A DNA stretch of 64,000 nt from Streptomyces griseoaurantiacus (GCA_014656015.1 BNBP01000011.1:1-64000), one strand, 5' to 3'; counted from the stretch's first letter, positions 17,147 to 26,485 are shown. Notes: generated by a model from the letters alone, not told the origin. Program-made: numbers and translations.

Positions 17147-17326
17147 CTAGGGCCTGTCTGACAATTCCCGTCGTCCGGCCGAAGGGCGGGCCGCGCGTGG
17201 TCCGGTGCGTGCGATCGCAAGGCGCCGGAGCGCCCACGTGGCGGAGTCACGTGGGCGCTCCGGCAACGCCGCGAGCGTGCGTGCCAGACCCCGCGCGGCA
17301 GGCGCGAATTGTCAGACAGACCCTAG
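17147..17326. mobile_element. MITE-like palindromic element (180 bp)
   Basis: Terminal inverted repeats of about 21 nt with one mismatch (CTAGGGCCTGTCTGACAATTC and the complement of the right end) bound a noncoding element. Inside is a perfect 16-bp hairpin starting CCGGAGCGCCCACGTG around a 7-nt loop near 17224-17262. The ends sit in CTAG, so a TA or CTAG target duplication is possible. It contains no transposase. It lies between the SDR operator and the TetR start, so it separates a divergent gene pair. Such elements are common in Streptomyces and move with a transposase supplied in trans. Confidence 0.8.
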
Positions 17327-17349
17327 GGTGAACGCATGCGGGAGTCGGT

Positions 17350-17979
17350 GTGAGTGAACGCGAGGGAGCCGCGGAGGCCACGGACGCCCCGCGCAGGCGG
17401 CGCAGGGATCCTGAGGGGCATCGGGCGGACATCCTGCGGGCGGCCCGGGAGACCTTCGCCGAACGCGGGTACGCCCGCACCACCTTGCGGGAGATCGCCC
17501 GCCGGGCCGGCGTCACCCATGGGCTGATCACCCGCCACTTCGCCTCCAAGGAGCGGTTGTTCCTCGCGGCGGTGCCGGGCAACCGCGACCTCGAACAGGT
17601 CACTCCGGGGCCTCCGGACACACTGCCGGACCGGATCGCCCGCGCCTTCGTGCAGCGGATGGAGACCGACGCGGTCAACGACCCCCTCGTCGCCCTGGTG
17701 CGCAGTGCCGCCTCGGACCAGGGAACCGCCGCCGAGCTGCTCTCGGCGATGCAGGAACGCAGCGTCGACGCCTACCGGGCGGTGCTGACGGCGGACGCCT
17801 CCCCGGGGCCCGGCGAGGCGCGGGACGACCTCGACGAACGGGTGGCGCTGGTGGGCGCGCAGCTGATCGGGATCACCGTCGGCCGGTACATCGCGCGCAC
17901 CGAACCCCTCGCCTCCATGCCGCCCGAGCGGCTCGTCGCCCACCTCACCCGGGCCCTGCGGCACATCCTGTTCGACTGA
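17350..17979 (+). CDS. TetR family transcriptional regulator
   Basis: Repressor of 209 aa with an arginine-rich N-terminus, HTH region RADILRAARETFAERGYART followed by TLREIARRAGVTHGLITRHFASKERLF, and a TetR_C_17-like helical domain ending RYIARTEPLASMPPERLVAHLTRALRHI. Start GTG 17350 has a GGGAG site 4 nt after the MITE boundary region; an in-frame stop at 17329 excludes longer starts. It is divergent from the SDR gene and likely binds the palindrome at 17064-17085, from which it is now separated by the 180-bp element, so its own autoregulation may be altered. Confidence 0.88.
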   Translation: MSEREGAAEATDAPRRRRRDPEGHRADILRAARETFAERGYARTTLREIARRAGVTHGLITRHFASKERLFLAAVPGNRDLEQVTPGPPDTLPDRIARAFVQRMETDAVNDPLVALVRSAASDQGTAAELLSAMQERSVDAYRAVLTADASPGPGEARDDLDERVALVGAQLIGITVGRYIARTEPLASMPPERLVAHLTRALRHILFD

Positions 17980-17997
17980 GCGCGGCAGCACCGGGGG

Positions 17998-19281
17998 TCA
18001 CGCCGGCGTCGGCCGCCCTTCGCCCCCGCGCGGGCCGGGGGCCGACACCCCCACGGCCGCCGCCGCCCGTGCCACGGGCTCGAGGTGGGGGCCGAGCCAC
18101 TCGCAGAGCAGGACGGTGGCGTCGTCCTGGAGGTGGCCCTCGTGGTGGTCGAGGACGGCGTTGACGAGCCGGCGCAGGGTCTCGGGGACGGGCAGGCCGT
18201 CGGCGTGGTGGCGCAGGAGGAAGTCGACGAAGCGCTCGAGGCCGAACTCCGGTCCGCCGCGGCGGCGGGCCTCGGTGATGCCGTCGGTGTGCAGGACGAG
18301 CCGGTCACCGGGCTGCAACTGCTCGCGGCACACGGTGCTCGGCAGGCCCAGGTCGGTGCCCATGGGATGGGCGGGAGCGCAGGGCAGCGGGGTGACCCAG
18401 CGGTTCTCGCGGATCACGATCGGCGGGTGGTGGCCGCGGTTGACCCACTCCAGGACGCCGGTGCGGGTGTCGAGGACGGCCAGGATCCCGGTGACGTAGC
18501 GCTGCCGGTCGTACTGCTCGACGAGCGCCGCCTCGACGGCCTCCCCCGTCGCGACGAGGCCGGCCCCCTGGCGGCGGGCGTTGCGGCAGGCGCCCAGGGC
18601 GAGGGTGGCGCACAGTCCGGCGGCGGTGTCGTGGCCCATCGCGTCGAAGACCGTGAGGTGGACCAGCGGGCCGTCGACGGCGTACTCGAAGGCGTCGCCG
18701 CTGATGTCGTAGGCGGGCTCCATGGCGGCGGAGACGGCCACCCGGCCGTCCGCGTAGGTGCGCGGGGCCATCAGGGTCCACTGCATCTCCGCGGCCACGC
18801 TCATCGGCCCGGTACGCACCAGTCCGGCCAGGGTGTCGCTGGTGTCCCGTTTGCTGACGACGACGAGCGAGACGAGCCCGGCCAGGGCCTCCATGTCGGC
18901 CCGGGCCTCCGTGTCCTCGCGCGCGGAGGCGAGGTGCAGCACGCCGATGCGTTCGGTGCCGTCGAGCAGCGGGACCCACCACGCCGGCGTGCCCTCGGCG
19001 GCCGGTACTGCGGGCAGGAGGTCGAGGTACTGGAAGGCCCGCCCGGCGACGGTCCCCCCGACCGGCAGCGTGTCCGGCACCCCCGGGGGCGGGGGTCCCT
19101 CGCCCGGGAGGAGGCGCAGGACGTTGTGCTGCAGGTCGGCGAGGTAGATCAGGATCTCGTCGAAACCGGCGGCCGCCGCGCACTCTGCGGTCTTGGCGGG
19201 CAGCAGTTCGACGGGCATCAGGTGGCTGGCGGCGAGGAGTTCCGTCAGCATCCTGTGTCCGTCCCGGCCGCGTTCCTCCAT
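17998..19281 (-). CDS. GAF-SpoIIE (PP2C-type) serine phosphatase
   Basis: Signalling phosphatase of 427 aa. The N-terminal third is a GAF-like sensor (FDEILIYLADLQHNVLRLL ... RIGVLHLAS), and the C-terminal half is a SpoIIE/RsbU domain with AYDISGDAFEYAV, FDAMGHDTAAGL, VNRGHHPP, HTDGITEARR and the final DDATVLLCEW, which supply the metal-binding Asp residues. Such enzymes dephosphorylate anti-anti-sigma factors. ATG 19281 has GGAGG 9 nt upstream; the very long in-frame extension beyond is antisense to the MFS gene. It is divergent from that MFS gene. The RsbW-like protein at 7182-7661 could belong to the same kind of switch, but no direct link is shown. Confidence 0.88.
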   Translation of the reverse strand: MEERGRDGHRMLTELLAASHLMPVELLPAKTAECAAAAGFDEILIYLADLQHNVLRLLPGEGPPPPGVPDTLPVGGTVAGRAFQYLDLLPAVPAAEGTPAWWVPLLDGTERIGVLHLASAREDTEARADMEALAGLVSLVVVSKRDTSDTLAGLVRTGPMSVAAEMQWTLMAPRTYADGRVAVSAAMEPAYDISGDAFEYAVDGPLVHLTVFDAMGHDTAAGLCATLALGACRNARRQGAGLVATGEAVEAALVEQYDRQRYVTGILAVLDTRTGVLEWVNRGHHPPIVIRENRWVTPLPCAPAHPMGTDLGLPSTVCREQLQPGDRLVLHTDGITEARRRGGPEFGLERFVDFLLRHHADGLPVPETLRRLVNAVLDHHEGHLQDDATVLLCEWLGPHLEPVARAAAAVGVSAPGPRGGEGRPTPA

Positions 19282-19452
19282 CAGCGTGCACCTCCGCGGT
19301 CCTCGCCGTCCCCTTTCGGGGCCGGGCGCTGCACCGGCGGTTCGGGCGCGCTCCGCCGCCTCGCACCGGCCCCTCCCGTCTACCCCGCATCGGCCGCTCG
19401 GTGCCTGCCGGGTGCGGATGCGGGGCCACCCGTACGGACGCATCCTGGACCG

Positions 19453-21066
19453 GTGAACCGTACCTACGCCCTCCGGGGTACCGGTGCCCCCACGACCCGC
19501 CGGACCGATCGTCGGACCCTCGCGCTGGCGGCGATGCTGTTCGCCGTCGCGATGACGTTCATCGACCAGACCATCGTCGCCGTCGCGGCCCCCGAGATCG
19601 ACCGGGAGCTGGGCCTGTCCGCCTCCGGGATGCAGTGGGTGGTGAACGCCTACCTGCTGGCGCTCGCCGCGTTCTTCGCGATCGGCGGCCGGCTCGCGGA
19701 CCTGCTCGGGGCGCGGCGCGTGCTCGTCGTCGGCACCCTGCTGTTCGTGGTGTCGTCGGTGCTGTGCGGGTGCGTTCCCACGGGGGGCGTCGCGCAGAGC
19801 TGGCTGATCGCCTTCCGGGTGACCCAGGGGGTGGGCGCGGCCCTGCTGTTCCCGGCGGCGCTGGCGGTGGTGGTCGCGGTGTTCCCGGTGGACCGCCGGG
19901 GCCGGGCGCTGGCGCTGTTCTTCGGGCTGTCCGGGGCGCTGACCGTGCTCGGGCCGGTGCTGGGCGGCTGGCTCACCTCGTGGACCTGGCGTGCCATCTT
20001 CTGGGTCAACGTGCCGGTGGCGGTCGTGGCGCTGGTGCTGACGTTCCTGGCCCGGCTGGAGGACCGTCCCCGTGCCGAGTCCCTCGACGTGCGCGGGGCC
20101 CTGCTGATCGTGGCCGGGATGGGTCTGAGCGTGCTCGGCTTCCAGCAGGCCGCGACCTGGGGCTGGGGCAGCGCGGCGACCTGGGGGTGCATCGCGGGCG
20201 GCGCGGCGCTGCTGGTGCTGTTCTGGCGGTACGAGCGCGGGGTGCGCCATCCGCTGATCAAGCTGCGGGTGTTCCGGGACCCGGCGTTCCGGGCGGACGC
20301 GCTGGTGCTGTTCTTCGCGATGCTCGCGTTCGTCCCGCTCTTCTTCTTCGCCTCGGTGTACGCGCAGGTGTGCCTGAGCGCCTCCCCCACCCAGGCGGCG
20401 CTGTTCCTGCTGTACTTCTTCGCGGGCTTCGCGCTCGCCTCCCAGTGGGGCGGGCACATCCTGGACAAGCGGGGTGCCCGGCCGGCGCTCAGACTCGGGA
20501 CGGCCCTGGGTGCCGTGGGCTTCGCGCTGTGGGCCAACCGGCTGACGGACCTGTCGATGCACGACCAGTGGCCGTACGCCGCGATGGCGGGCGCCGGGAT
20601 CGGGCTCCTGCTCGCCCCGGCCTCGACGGACGCCGTGAACCGGGCGATCGGTGCCTCGTACGGCGAGGTCACCGGTGTCACCCAGACCGTGCGCAACTAC
20701 GCGGCCAGCGTGGGGCTGGCCGTGTTCGGCGCACTCCTCACCCGGGTCACGGCCGAGAACGTGGCCGGCACGCTGCGCTCGCGCGGGGTGCCGGCGGGCA
20801 GGGCGGACGGGGTGGCCCGGCAGGTCGCCGAGGCCGTCACGGGCAACGGGGACGAGCGGGTCCCGCAGGGCAGCGGGCAGGCGGCCTCGGCCGCGCGGGA
20901 CGCGATGGCCGCCGTGCGGATGGACTTCGCCCAGGCCAACCAGTGGGTGTTCTACGGCATGGCCATCTGCCTCGGCCTGGCTCATCTGTGCGCCCTGCGC
21001 CATCCGGGCGACCGCGTGACGGCGCCGGCGGCGCAGTCCGCCCGGCCGAAGGCACCGGTGTCCTGA
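19453..21066 (+). CDS. MFS drug-efflux transporter, DHA2 (14-TM) family
   Basis: Inner-membrane proton antiporter of 537 aa of the EmrB/QacA group. Helix 1 contains MLFAVAMTFIDQTIVAVAAP (motif D1), followed by the motif A loop GGRLADLLGARRV and motif C-like GLSGALTVLGPVLGGWLT. The GTG at 19453 gives the standard short N-terminus before helix 1; the much longer upstream frame is antisense to the SpoIIE phosphatase gene. Substrate unknown. It is monocistronic or followed by the DMT gene 80 nt downstream. Confidence 0.9.
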   Translation: MNRTYALRGTGAPTTRRTDRRTLALAAMLFAVAMTFIDQTIVAVAAPEIDRELGLSASGMQWVVNAYLLALAAFFAIGGRLADLLGARRVLVVGTLLFVVSSVLCGCVPTGGVAQSWLIAFRVTQGVGAALLFPAALAVVVAVFPVDRRGRALALFFGLSGALTVLGPVLGGWLTSWTWRAIFWVNVPVAVVALVLTFLARLEDRPRAESLDVRGALLIVAGMGLSVLGFQQAATWGWGSAATWGCIAGGAALLVLFWRYERGVRHPLIKLRVFRDPAFRADALVLFFAMLAFVPLFFFASVYAQVCLSASPTQAALFLLYFFAGFALASQWGGHILDKRGARPALRLGTALGAVGFALWANRLTDLSMHDQWPYAAMAGAGIGLLLAPASTDAVNRAIGASYGEVTGVTQTVRNYAASVGLAVFGALLTRVTAENVAGTLRSRGVPAGRADGVARQVAEAVTGNGDERVPQGSGQAASAARDAMAAVRMDFAQANQWVFYGMAICLGLAHLCALRHPGDRVTAPAAQSARPKAPVS

Positions 21067-21145
21067 GCGGTCGCCGGCAGGGCGTGTCCGCCCCTTGGAT
21101 CAACGACGGCGCGCGGTCGTGGCGCGGGCGCGCGAGGATCGGTGG

Positions 21146-22054
21146 ATGGGTGTGGGACTGGGACTCGTGCTGTCGGTGGTCTTCGCGCTGTGCGCGGCGT
21201 TCAGCAACGCGCTGGCCACCGTGCTGCAGCGGCGGGCCGCGCTGAGCGTGCCGCAGTCGCGGGGGTTCCGCCTCGGGCTGGTCGTCGACCTGCTGCACCG
21301 GCCGGTGTGGGTCGCCGGGATGCTCGCGGTGGTGGTGGCGGGGGTGGGGCAGGCGGCGGCGCTGGCCACCGGGCCGCTCTCCCTCGTCCAGCCGCTGTTC
21401 GTGCTGGAACTGCCGCTGGCCCTGCTGCTCGCCTCGCTCGCGGCGCGCACCCGGCTGCCGGGTGCCCTGTGGCTGGCCGTGGCGGCGGTGGTCGCCGGGC
21501 TGGGGGTGGCCCTCGCCGCCGCCGCGCCCTCGGGGCAGCGGGAGCACGTGTCCCCCGACCGGTGGATCCCGGCCCTGGTGGCCTGCGCGGGGCTCGCGCT
21601 GCTGCTGGTCGCGGTCGGGTTCAGGCGGCCGAACGGCAAGGCGAGGGCCGGCTGCCTGGGCGCGGCCACCGCGGTCTGCTACGCGCTGACCGCCGGTCTG
21701 ATGAAGTCCGCGGTGGCGGTCCTGGCCTCCGACGGGCTCCTCGCCTTCCTCACCGAGTGGCAGACGTACGCGTTCGCGGCCACCGGGGTGTGCGCGGTGC
21801 TGCTGCTGGAGCACGCGATGCAGGGCGGCCCCCTGGTCGCCTCCCAGCCGGCGCTCACCCTCGGCGACGCGACGGTGAGCCTGCTGCTGGGGGTGGTGCT
21901 GTACCAGGAGCACGTCCGCACGGGCTGGTGGCTGCTGCCGCAGCTCCTGGGTGTGGGGCTGATCGTCGGGGGTGTCCTGGTGCTCGCCCGCCGGGGAACG
22001 GATCTGCGCCACGAGGCGCCGAAGGCACCGGAACGCGAGGCCCCGGCCGCCTGA
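21146..22054 (+). CDS. DMT family transporter (EamA-like)
   Basis: Hydrophobic protein of 302 aa with about nine or ten predicted membrane helices, e.g. VVFALCAAFSNALATVLQRRAAL at the N-terminus and LLLGVVLYQEHVRTGWWLLPQLLGVGLIVGGVLVLA at the C-terminus in outline. This pattern (NALATVLQ, QPLFVLELPLALLLA) matches the DMT proteins annotated as EamA-like or magnesium transporter NIPA-like exporters in actinomycetes. ATG 21146 is supported by GAGGA upstream. Substrate unknown; it converges with the Gfo/Idh gene. Confidence 0.82.
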   Translation: MGVGLGLVLSVVFALCAAFSNALATVLQRRAALSVPQSRGFRLGLVVDLLHRPVWVAGMLAVVVAGVGQAAALATGPLSLVQPLFVLELPLALLLASLAARTRLPGALWLAVAAVVAGLGVALAAAAPSGQREHVSPDRWIPALVACAGLALLLVAVGFRRPNGKARAGCLGAATAVCYALTAGLMKSAVAVLASDGLLAFLTEWQTYAFAATGVCAVLLLEHAMQGGPLVASQPALTLGDATVSLLLGVVLYQEHVRTGWWLLPQLLGVGLIVGGVLVLARRGTDLRHEAPKAPEREAPAA

Positions 22055-22126
22055 GGAGCGGCGGGGGCGGGTGACCCGCCGCCCGCCCTCCCCGCCGCCC
22101 TTCCCGGTTCGCTCGGTCGCGTTCCG

Positions 22127-23338
22127 TCAGCGCGTCTGGCCGCGTTCGAAGTACGCGATCAGTTCCGGGTCCAGGTCCGGGACCTCGCGGGGTGTGCCGC
22201 CGTCCCGCAGGGACTCGGTGGCCCGCACCCCGGCGGCGACGGCCATCCGGGCGGCCACCGGCGAGGTGTCGGTGGCGCCGCCCTCGCGCACGAACCTGAG
22301 GAACTCCTCGATCAGCAGCGGGTCGGCGCCGCCGTGTTCCTCCTCGGTCCCGTCGGCGCCCTCCTCGGCGAGCGGCACGGCGTACTCGGCGTCCGCCTCG
22401 GCCCGGTAGGTGGAGCGGCGGGAGTTCCACACCCTGACCACCGCGCCCTCCTCGTCGCCGAAGTTCTCCAGCCGGCCCGCGTCGCCGATGACGGTGTAGT
22501 TGCGCCAGTAGTCGGGGGTGAAGTGGCACTGCTGGTAGGCGGCCAGCACCCCGTTGTCCAGACGCATGTTGAGCAGCGACACGTCCTCCACGTCGATGAC
22601 CGGGTTGAGCCCGCGCTGGGTGTGCGGCGGCCAGTGCCCGTCGACGGTGTGCCAGTCGGCGTGCTTGGGCTCGCCGGGGGCCCTGCGGTGCGGGTTGTCC
22701 CCGTAGACCATCAGGTCGCCGAGGGCCTGGACGCGTCGCGCGTAGCCGCCCGCGAGCCAGTGCAGCACGTCGATGTCGTGGGCGGCCTTCTGCAGCAGCA
22801 GCCCGGTGGTGTGGCGCCGTTCCGCGTGCCAGTCCTTGAAGTACCAGTCGCCGCCGTACCCCACGAAGTGCCGCACCCATATGGTCTTGACCTCGCCGAT
22901 CTCGCCGCGCGCGATGACGTCGCGCATCAGCCGGATCACCGGCATGTGCCGCATGTTGTGGCCGACGTACAGGCGGGTGCCGGTCTCGTAGGCCGTGCGC
23001 AGCAGGGCGTCGCAGCGCTCGACGGTGATGTCGAGGGGCTTCTCCACGAAGACCGGCTTGCCCGCCCTGAGCGCCTCGCCGGCGAGGTCGGCGTGGGTGT
23101 GGTCGGGGGTGAGGACGAGGACGGCGTCGACGTCGGGGGCGTGCAGCACGTCCCGGTGGTCCTCGGTCAGGCGCGCCCCGGGGAACGCGGTCGCCGCCTC
23201 CTTGCGGACGGTGCCGTCGGGGTCGGCGAGCGCGACGACCTCCGAGCCGTTGCCCGGCCGGTGCGCGAGGCGGGCGAGCGAGCCTCGAAGTCCGAATCCG
23301 AGGACACCGAGGCGGAGTTCGCGGGGGGCGTCGGTCAT
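22127..23338 (-). CDS. Gfo/Idh/MocA family oxidoreductase
   Basis: NAD(P)-dependent sugar or inositol dehydrogenase-like protein of 403 aa. The Rossmann motif LGFGLRGSLARLAHRPG is at the N-terminus, the EKPLDI motif (catalytic lysine) near 105, and a characteristic WYFKDWHAERRHTTGLLLQKAAHDIDVLHWL segment with the histidine typical of the family follows. It is directly downstream (70 nt) of the secreted DUF4832 gene and divergent from the sugar ABC operon, so it probably oxidises a sugar released by this locus. The substrate is not identifiable from sequence alone. Confidence 0.9.
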   Translation of the reverse strand: MTDAPRELRLGVLGFGLRGSLARLAHRPGNGSEVVALADPDGTVRKEAATAFPGARLTEDHRDVLHAPDVDAVLVLTPDHTHADLAGEALRAGKPVFVEKPLDITVERCDALLRTAYETGTRLYVGHNMRHMPVIRLMRDVIARGEIGEVKTIWVRHFVGYGGDWYFKDWHAERRHTTGLLLQKAAHDIDVLHWLAGGYARRVQALGDLMVYGDNPHRRAPGEPKHADWHTVDGHWPPHTQRGLNPVIDVEDVSLLNMRLDNGVLAAYQQCHFTPDYWRNYTVIGDAGRLENFGDEEGAVVRVWNSRRSTYRAEADAEYAVPLAEEGADGTEEEHGGADPLLIEEFLRFVREGGATDTSPVAARMAVAAGVRATESLRDGGTPREVPDLDPELIAYFERGQTR

Positions 23339-23408
23339 GACAATTGCGCCTTTCTGGTGGGTGGTGCGAGGTACGTGAGGGTCCTCGTGGTCGGGTGCGG
23401 GTGACCGG

Positions 23409-25301
23409 TCAGCTCACGGTGATCCGGTCGATGTCGGGCGCCCAGCCGTCGGGGCCGGCGAGGGTGACGGTGTTGTCCTCACCCGCGCGCAGATCCAGTC
23501 GCACCGCGAGGGTCGCGGTGGTGTCCCAGTCGGCGGTCGGGGCGAAGGTGAGGGTACGGGGTGTGCCCCCGCCCACCCGGACGGTGGCGGTACGGGACTC
23601 GCGGGTGGCGTAGTGCACGGTGACGGTACGGGTGCCGCCGCTGCCGCCGTCGACGTGGCGGAAGGTGAGGGTGGCGCCCTTGCCGACGTATCCCACCTTG
23701 GCCCCGCCGGAGCAGCCGCCGCAGCCGGTCACGACGGCCCCGCCGGTCAGGGTGTTGCCGGGGGCCTCGGCCTCGTGACTCGCCGGACCGGCGCTCCCGC
23801 CGGGGCCGACCGTCATCGCCCCGAGGTCGAGCCAGCCGTCGCCGTTCTGCCCGGCGTTGGCGAAGCGCAGCTTCTTGGCGCGGGGGCTCACCTTCTCCAG
23901 GGGGTTGTCCGCCTTCATCACGAGCCGGTAGCCGCCCCGGGCGACGCCGCCGAGGTCGCCGGAGGCGTTCTTCAGGCCGAGGCGGACCTTCCACGGGTAG
24001 TAGAAGGGTGCGACACCGGTGTTGGCGATCCGCACGCCGACCTTGGTGGTGCCCTGCGCGGTGTCGTGGAAGTAGGCCTGGGTGACGCCGAGGTCGTAGC
24101 CCACCAGCCGGACCGCGGCCGCCGCGCCGGGGTCGGTGGCCGGGTAGTCGGCGCTGTCCTCGTTCATCTTCCAGGTGGTGTGCTCCAGTTCGACGCACGC
24201 CTTCATGTCGTCCACGTCGCCGGAACCGCCGGGCCAGTGCGCGAAGGCGGTGGGCTGGATCTCGGGACGTACCTCACCGCCCATCGACGCGGTGGTCCAG
24301 CGGTTCTCCACCCCGTGCTCGACGGCTTTCTGCAACTGCGCCCACGGGGCGCCGCCCATCGACTCGGGCAGGGTGACGCCCTGTGCGGGTGAGCCCTCCC
24401 GGTAGCAGAAGGAGTCGTCGTGGTAGCCGACGGAGGGCCGGTCGTCGGCGGCGCCGCCCGCGGAGTCGGGATAGCGCAGCTCGATCTTCGTACGGGTGAA
24501 GGCCCTGTCGTAGGCGTCGACGATCTCGGCGGCGTGGGCGTCGGTGGGCATGTAGTCGGGATACGTGTCGCCGGAGGTGTCGGTGTCGTAGGGCCAGGTG
24601 TGCCATTCGCCCCACAGTCCGATCAGCCCCATGTGCACGAAGCCCAGGCGCGGATCGCCGTCGTAGCGGGCGCCGAAGGCGGCGATGAAGTCCTTGAGCG
24701 CGTCCCGCAGGTAGGGGCTGTCGTAGTCGGGGCTGGTGGTGTGCCAGTAGGCGTTGTCGCGGTTGTCCACGTGCCCGGCGAAGCAGGCGGGGATCGCGTT
24801 GGACGGATGGGCTCCGGCGTCCCCCGGATACTCGAGGTAGAACCGGACCGCGGCCTGGTTGCCGGCCGCCGCGATGGCGTCCAGTGACGCGTCCAGGGCG
24901 CTCCAGTCGAGGCGGCCGCAGTCGGAGGCGTCCTTCATCACCTCGGACAGGCCGAAGTAGGACCAGGTCAGCGAGTGCGGGAAGCCCGTGTTCTGGTCGC
25001 TCCCCGGCTGGTAGAAGCGGGCGAACCCCTTGAGCGGGTTGTCCAGCGGCGCGTCGGCGGCGGCCAGCGCGTGGACCGGGAGCGTGGGGTCGGGGTCCGG
25101 GCCCGGAGCCGGGCGGTCGGGGACTCCGCCCGTGGAGGCGGCGGCGCCGGGGGTGGCGTGGGCGCCGGCGCCGGGGGCCGCGTGGGCGCGGGGGCCGGGC
25201 AGCGCGGTGAGGGCCAGGGCGAGGGCGAGGGCGAGGGCGAGGGCCGCGGCGCAGAGAGCGGCCCACGGCTCTCCGCGGCGCCCGGGCCTGAACGTACGCA
25301 T
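23409..25301 (-). CDS. Secreted DUF4832 (GH-like) protein with C-terminal CBM35-type domain
   Basis: Exported protein of 630 aa. A signal peptide contains a run of Leu-Ala codons (residues about 16-34) ending AHAAPG. Residues about 85-490 form the DUF4874/DUF4832 barrel module (NPLKGFARFYQPG, HMGLIGLWGEWHTWP, GYHDDSFCYREG), found in secreted glycan-active proteins. A C-terminal beta-sandwich resembling CBM35/CBM6 (about 505-630; HEAEAPGNTLTGGAVVTGC and ending DIDRITVS) suggests polysaccharide binding. It precedes the Gfo/Idh gene on the same strand and faces the sugar-importer operon. Catalytic activity of DUF4832 proteins is not established; a glycoside hydrolase role is inference. Confidence 0.88.
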   Translation of the reverse strand: MRTFRPGRRGEPWAALCAAALALALALALALTALPGPRAHAAPGAGAHATPGAAASTGGVPDRPAPGPDPDPTLPVHALAAADAPLDNPLKGFARFYQPGSDQNTGFPHSLTWSYFGLSEVMKDASDCGRLDWSALDASLDAIAAAGNQAAVRFYLEYPGDAGAHPSNAIPACFAGHVDNRDNAYWHTTSPDYDSPYLRDALKDFIAAFGARYDGDPRLGFVHMGLIGLWGEWHTWPYDTDTSGDTYPDYMPTDAHAAEIVDAYDRAFTRTKIELRYPDSAGGAADDRPSVGYHDDSFCYREGSPAQGVTLPESMGGAPWAQLQKAVEHGVENRWTTASMGGEVRPEIQPTAFAHWPGGSGDVDDMKACVELEHTTWKMNEDSADYPATDPGAAAAVRLVGYDLGVTQAYFHDTAQGTTKVGVRIANTGVAPFYYPWKVRLGLKNASGDLGGVARGGYRLVMKADNPLEKVSPRAKKLRFANAGQNGDGWLDLGAMTVGPGGSAGPASHEAEAPGNTLTGGAVVTGCGGCSGGAKVGYVGKGATLTFRHVDGGSGGTRTVTVHYATRESRTATVRVGGGTPRTLTFAPTADWDTTATLAVRLDLRAGEDNTVTLAGPDGWAPDIDRITVS

Positions 25302-25522
25302 GGTCGACCTCCGGGGGTTCGGTCGCGAGGTGGGGGTGGCCGGTGTGCCCCGGCCGTCGGTCCGGGTACGGGGCGGGGTCCGGTACGGGGTCCGGCGGGT
25401 GTGACTGATTTTCGCTCAGTTATGCGCCACCATTGACAAAGTTTCGCTGTTGCTCATCAATATGTGGGCACAGCGCTCCACTGGCAAGAGGTGCGGCGCA
25501 GATCTTCTTCGGAGGCCTGACC
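25302..25522. promoter_or_regulatory. Divergent control region of the glycan-use locus
   Basis: 221-nt gap between the DUF4832 gene and the first permease gene. It holds a direct repeat TTTCGCT at 25410-25416 and 25442-25448, 32 nt apart (three helical turns), and a consensus-like -35 TTGACA at 25433-25438; no convincing -10 at 17-nt spacing. An AT-rich patch (25425-25465) stands out. The ROK protein at 30496 is a candidate regulator. Site assignment is inference. Confidence 0.5.
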
Positions 25523-26476
25523 ATGGGCGCCAGCACGGCCATCGCGTCGCCCCGGCAGCGCGGCGGCAGCCGCACGGGCAAGGGCGCGAGCCCGGGGCGG
25601 CCCCGCAGGGCCCGGGACGACAGGAGGGCGGCCTGGCTGTTCCTCGCTCCGGCACTGGCGGGATTCGCGCTGTTCTACGCGTACCCGACCGCACGGGGCG
25701 TGTACTACTCGCTCACCGACTACAGCCTGCTCAACGACCCGCACTTCACCGGCACCGAGAACTACCGGCAGCTGATCGGCGACGACCAGTTCTGGAACGC
25801 GCTCAAGGTCACCGGGTACTACGTCGTGCTGAACATCGGCTCGCAGATGATCCTCGCCCTGGGGCTCGCGACCCTGATGCACCGGCTGACCCGCTCGGTG
25901 GCGCTGCGCGCGATGCTGCTCGTGCCCTGGCTGGTGCCCAACGTCACCGTGGGCCTGCTGTGGATGTGGATGCTCGACGCCAACCTCGGCCTCGTCAACC
26001 ACCTCCTGGGCGCCTTCGGCGTGGGCCCCACCGGCTTCCTCACCTCACCGACCTGGGCGATGCCCACCGTCGCCGGCATCAACGCCTGGGCGTACACCGG
26101 CTACACGGCGCTGCTGCTCTACGCGGGCATGCTCCAGATCCCCCGACATCTCTACGAGAGCGCCTCCCTGGACGGCGCGGGCGAGTGGCGCATGTTCACC
26201 CGCATCACCCTGCCGCTGCTGCGCCCGGTCCTGGCACTGGTCCTGGTGGTCTCCCTGATCGGCTCGTTCCAGATCTTCGACACGATCGCCGTGACCACCA
26301 AGGGCGGCCCGGTCGGCGCCACCCGGGTCATCTACTTCTACATCTACGAACAGGCCTTCACGTACTTCCACATGGGGTACGCCTCCGCCGTCGCCGTGAT
26401 CCTCGCGCTGCTCCTCGGTGTGCTGACCGCCGTGCAGATGCGGCTGCTGCGCGCGTCCCGCTCGGACCTGGCCTGA
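25523..26476 (+). CDS. Sugar ABC transporter permease (MalF-type)
   Basis: First membrane subunit of a CUT1-type importer, 317 aa, with six predicted helices. RRAAWLFLAPALAGFALFYAYPTARGVYYS is the usual start of helix 1, and the cytoplasmic EAA loop reads YESASLDGAGEWRMFTRITLPLL, which contacts the ATPase. The ATG at 25523 follows GGAGG by 7 nt; an upstream in-frame extension includes the promoter region and is rejected. First gene of a permease-permease-binding protein-glycosidase operon. No ATPase gene is present, so a shared ATPase (MsiK type in Streptomyces) is expected. Confidence 0.93.
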   Translation: MGASTAIASPRQRGGSRTGKGASPGRPRRARDDRRAAWLFLAPALAGFALFYAYPTARGVYYSLTDYSLLNDPHFTGTENYRQLIGDDQFWNALKVTGYYVVLNIGSQMILALGLATLMHRLTRSVALRAMLLVPWLVPNVTVGLLWMWMLDANLGLVNHLLGAFGVGPTGFLTSPTWAMPTVAGINAWAYTGYTALLLYAGMLQIPRHLYESASLDGAGEWRMFTRITLPLLRPVLALVLVVSLIGSFQIFDTIAVTTKGGPVGATRVIYFYIYEQAFTYFHMGYASAVAVILALLLGVLTAVQMRLLRASRSDLA

Positions 26477-26485
26477 GGAGCGACC

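Noticed and set aside
17998..21003. A single 1001-aa minus-strand frame
   Set aside because: Only the part up to 19281 is the SpoIIE phosphatase; the remaining N-terminal two thirds is antisense to the MFS transporter and low-complexity.
21055..22126. GGCGGGT-ACCCGCC repeat between the DMT and Gfo/Idh genes as a terminator
   Set aside because: Complementary arms leave almost no loop, so the usable stem is only about 5 bp. Too weak to list.
25195..25265. Simple repeat of GAGGGC units
   Set aside because: It encodes the Leu-Ala stretch of the DUF4832 signal peptide, a common outcome of codon bias, not a regulatory repeat.
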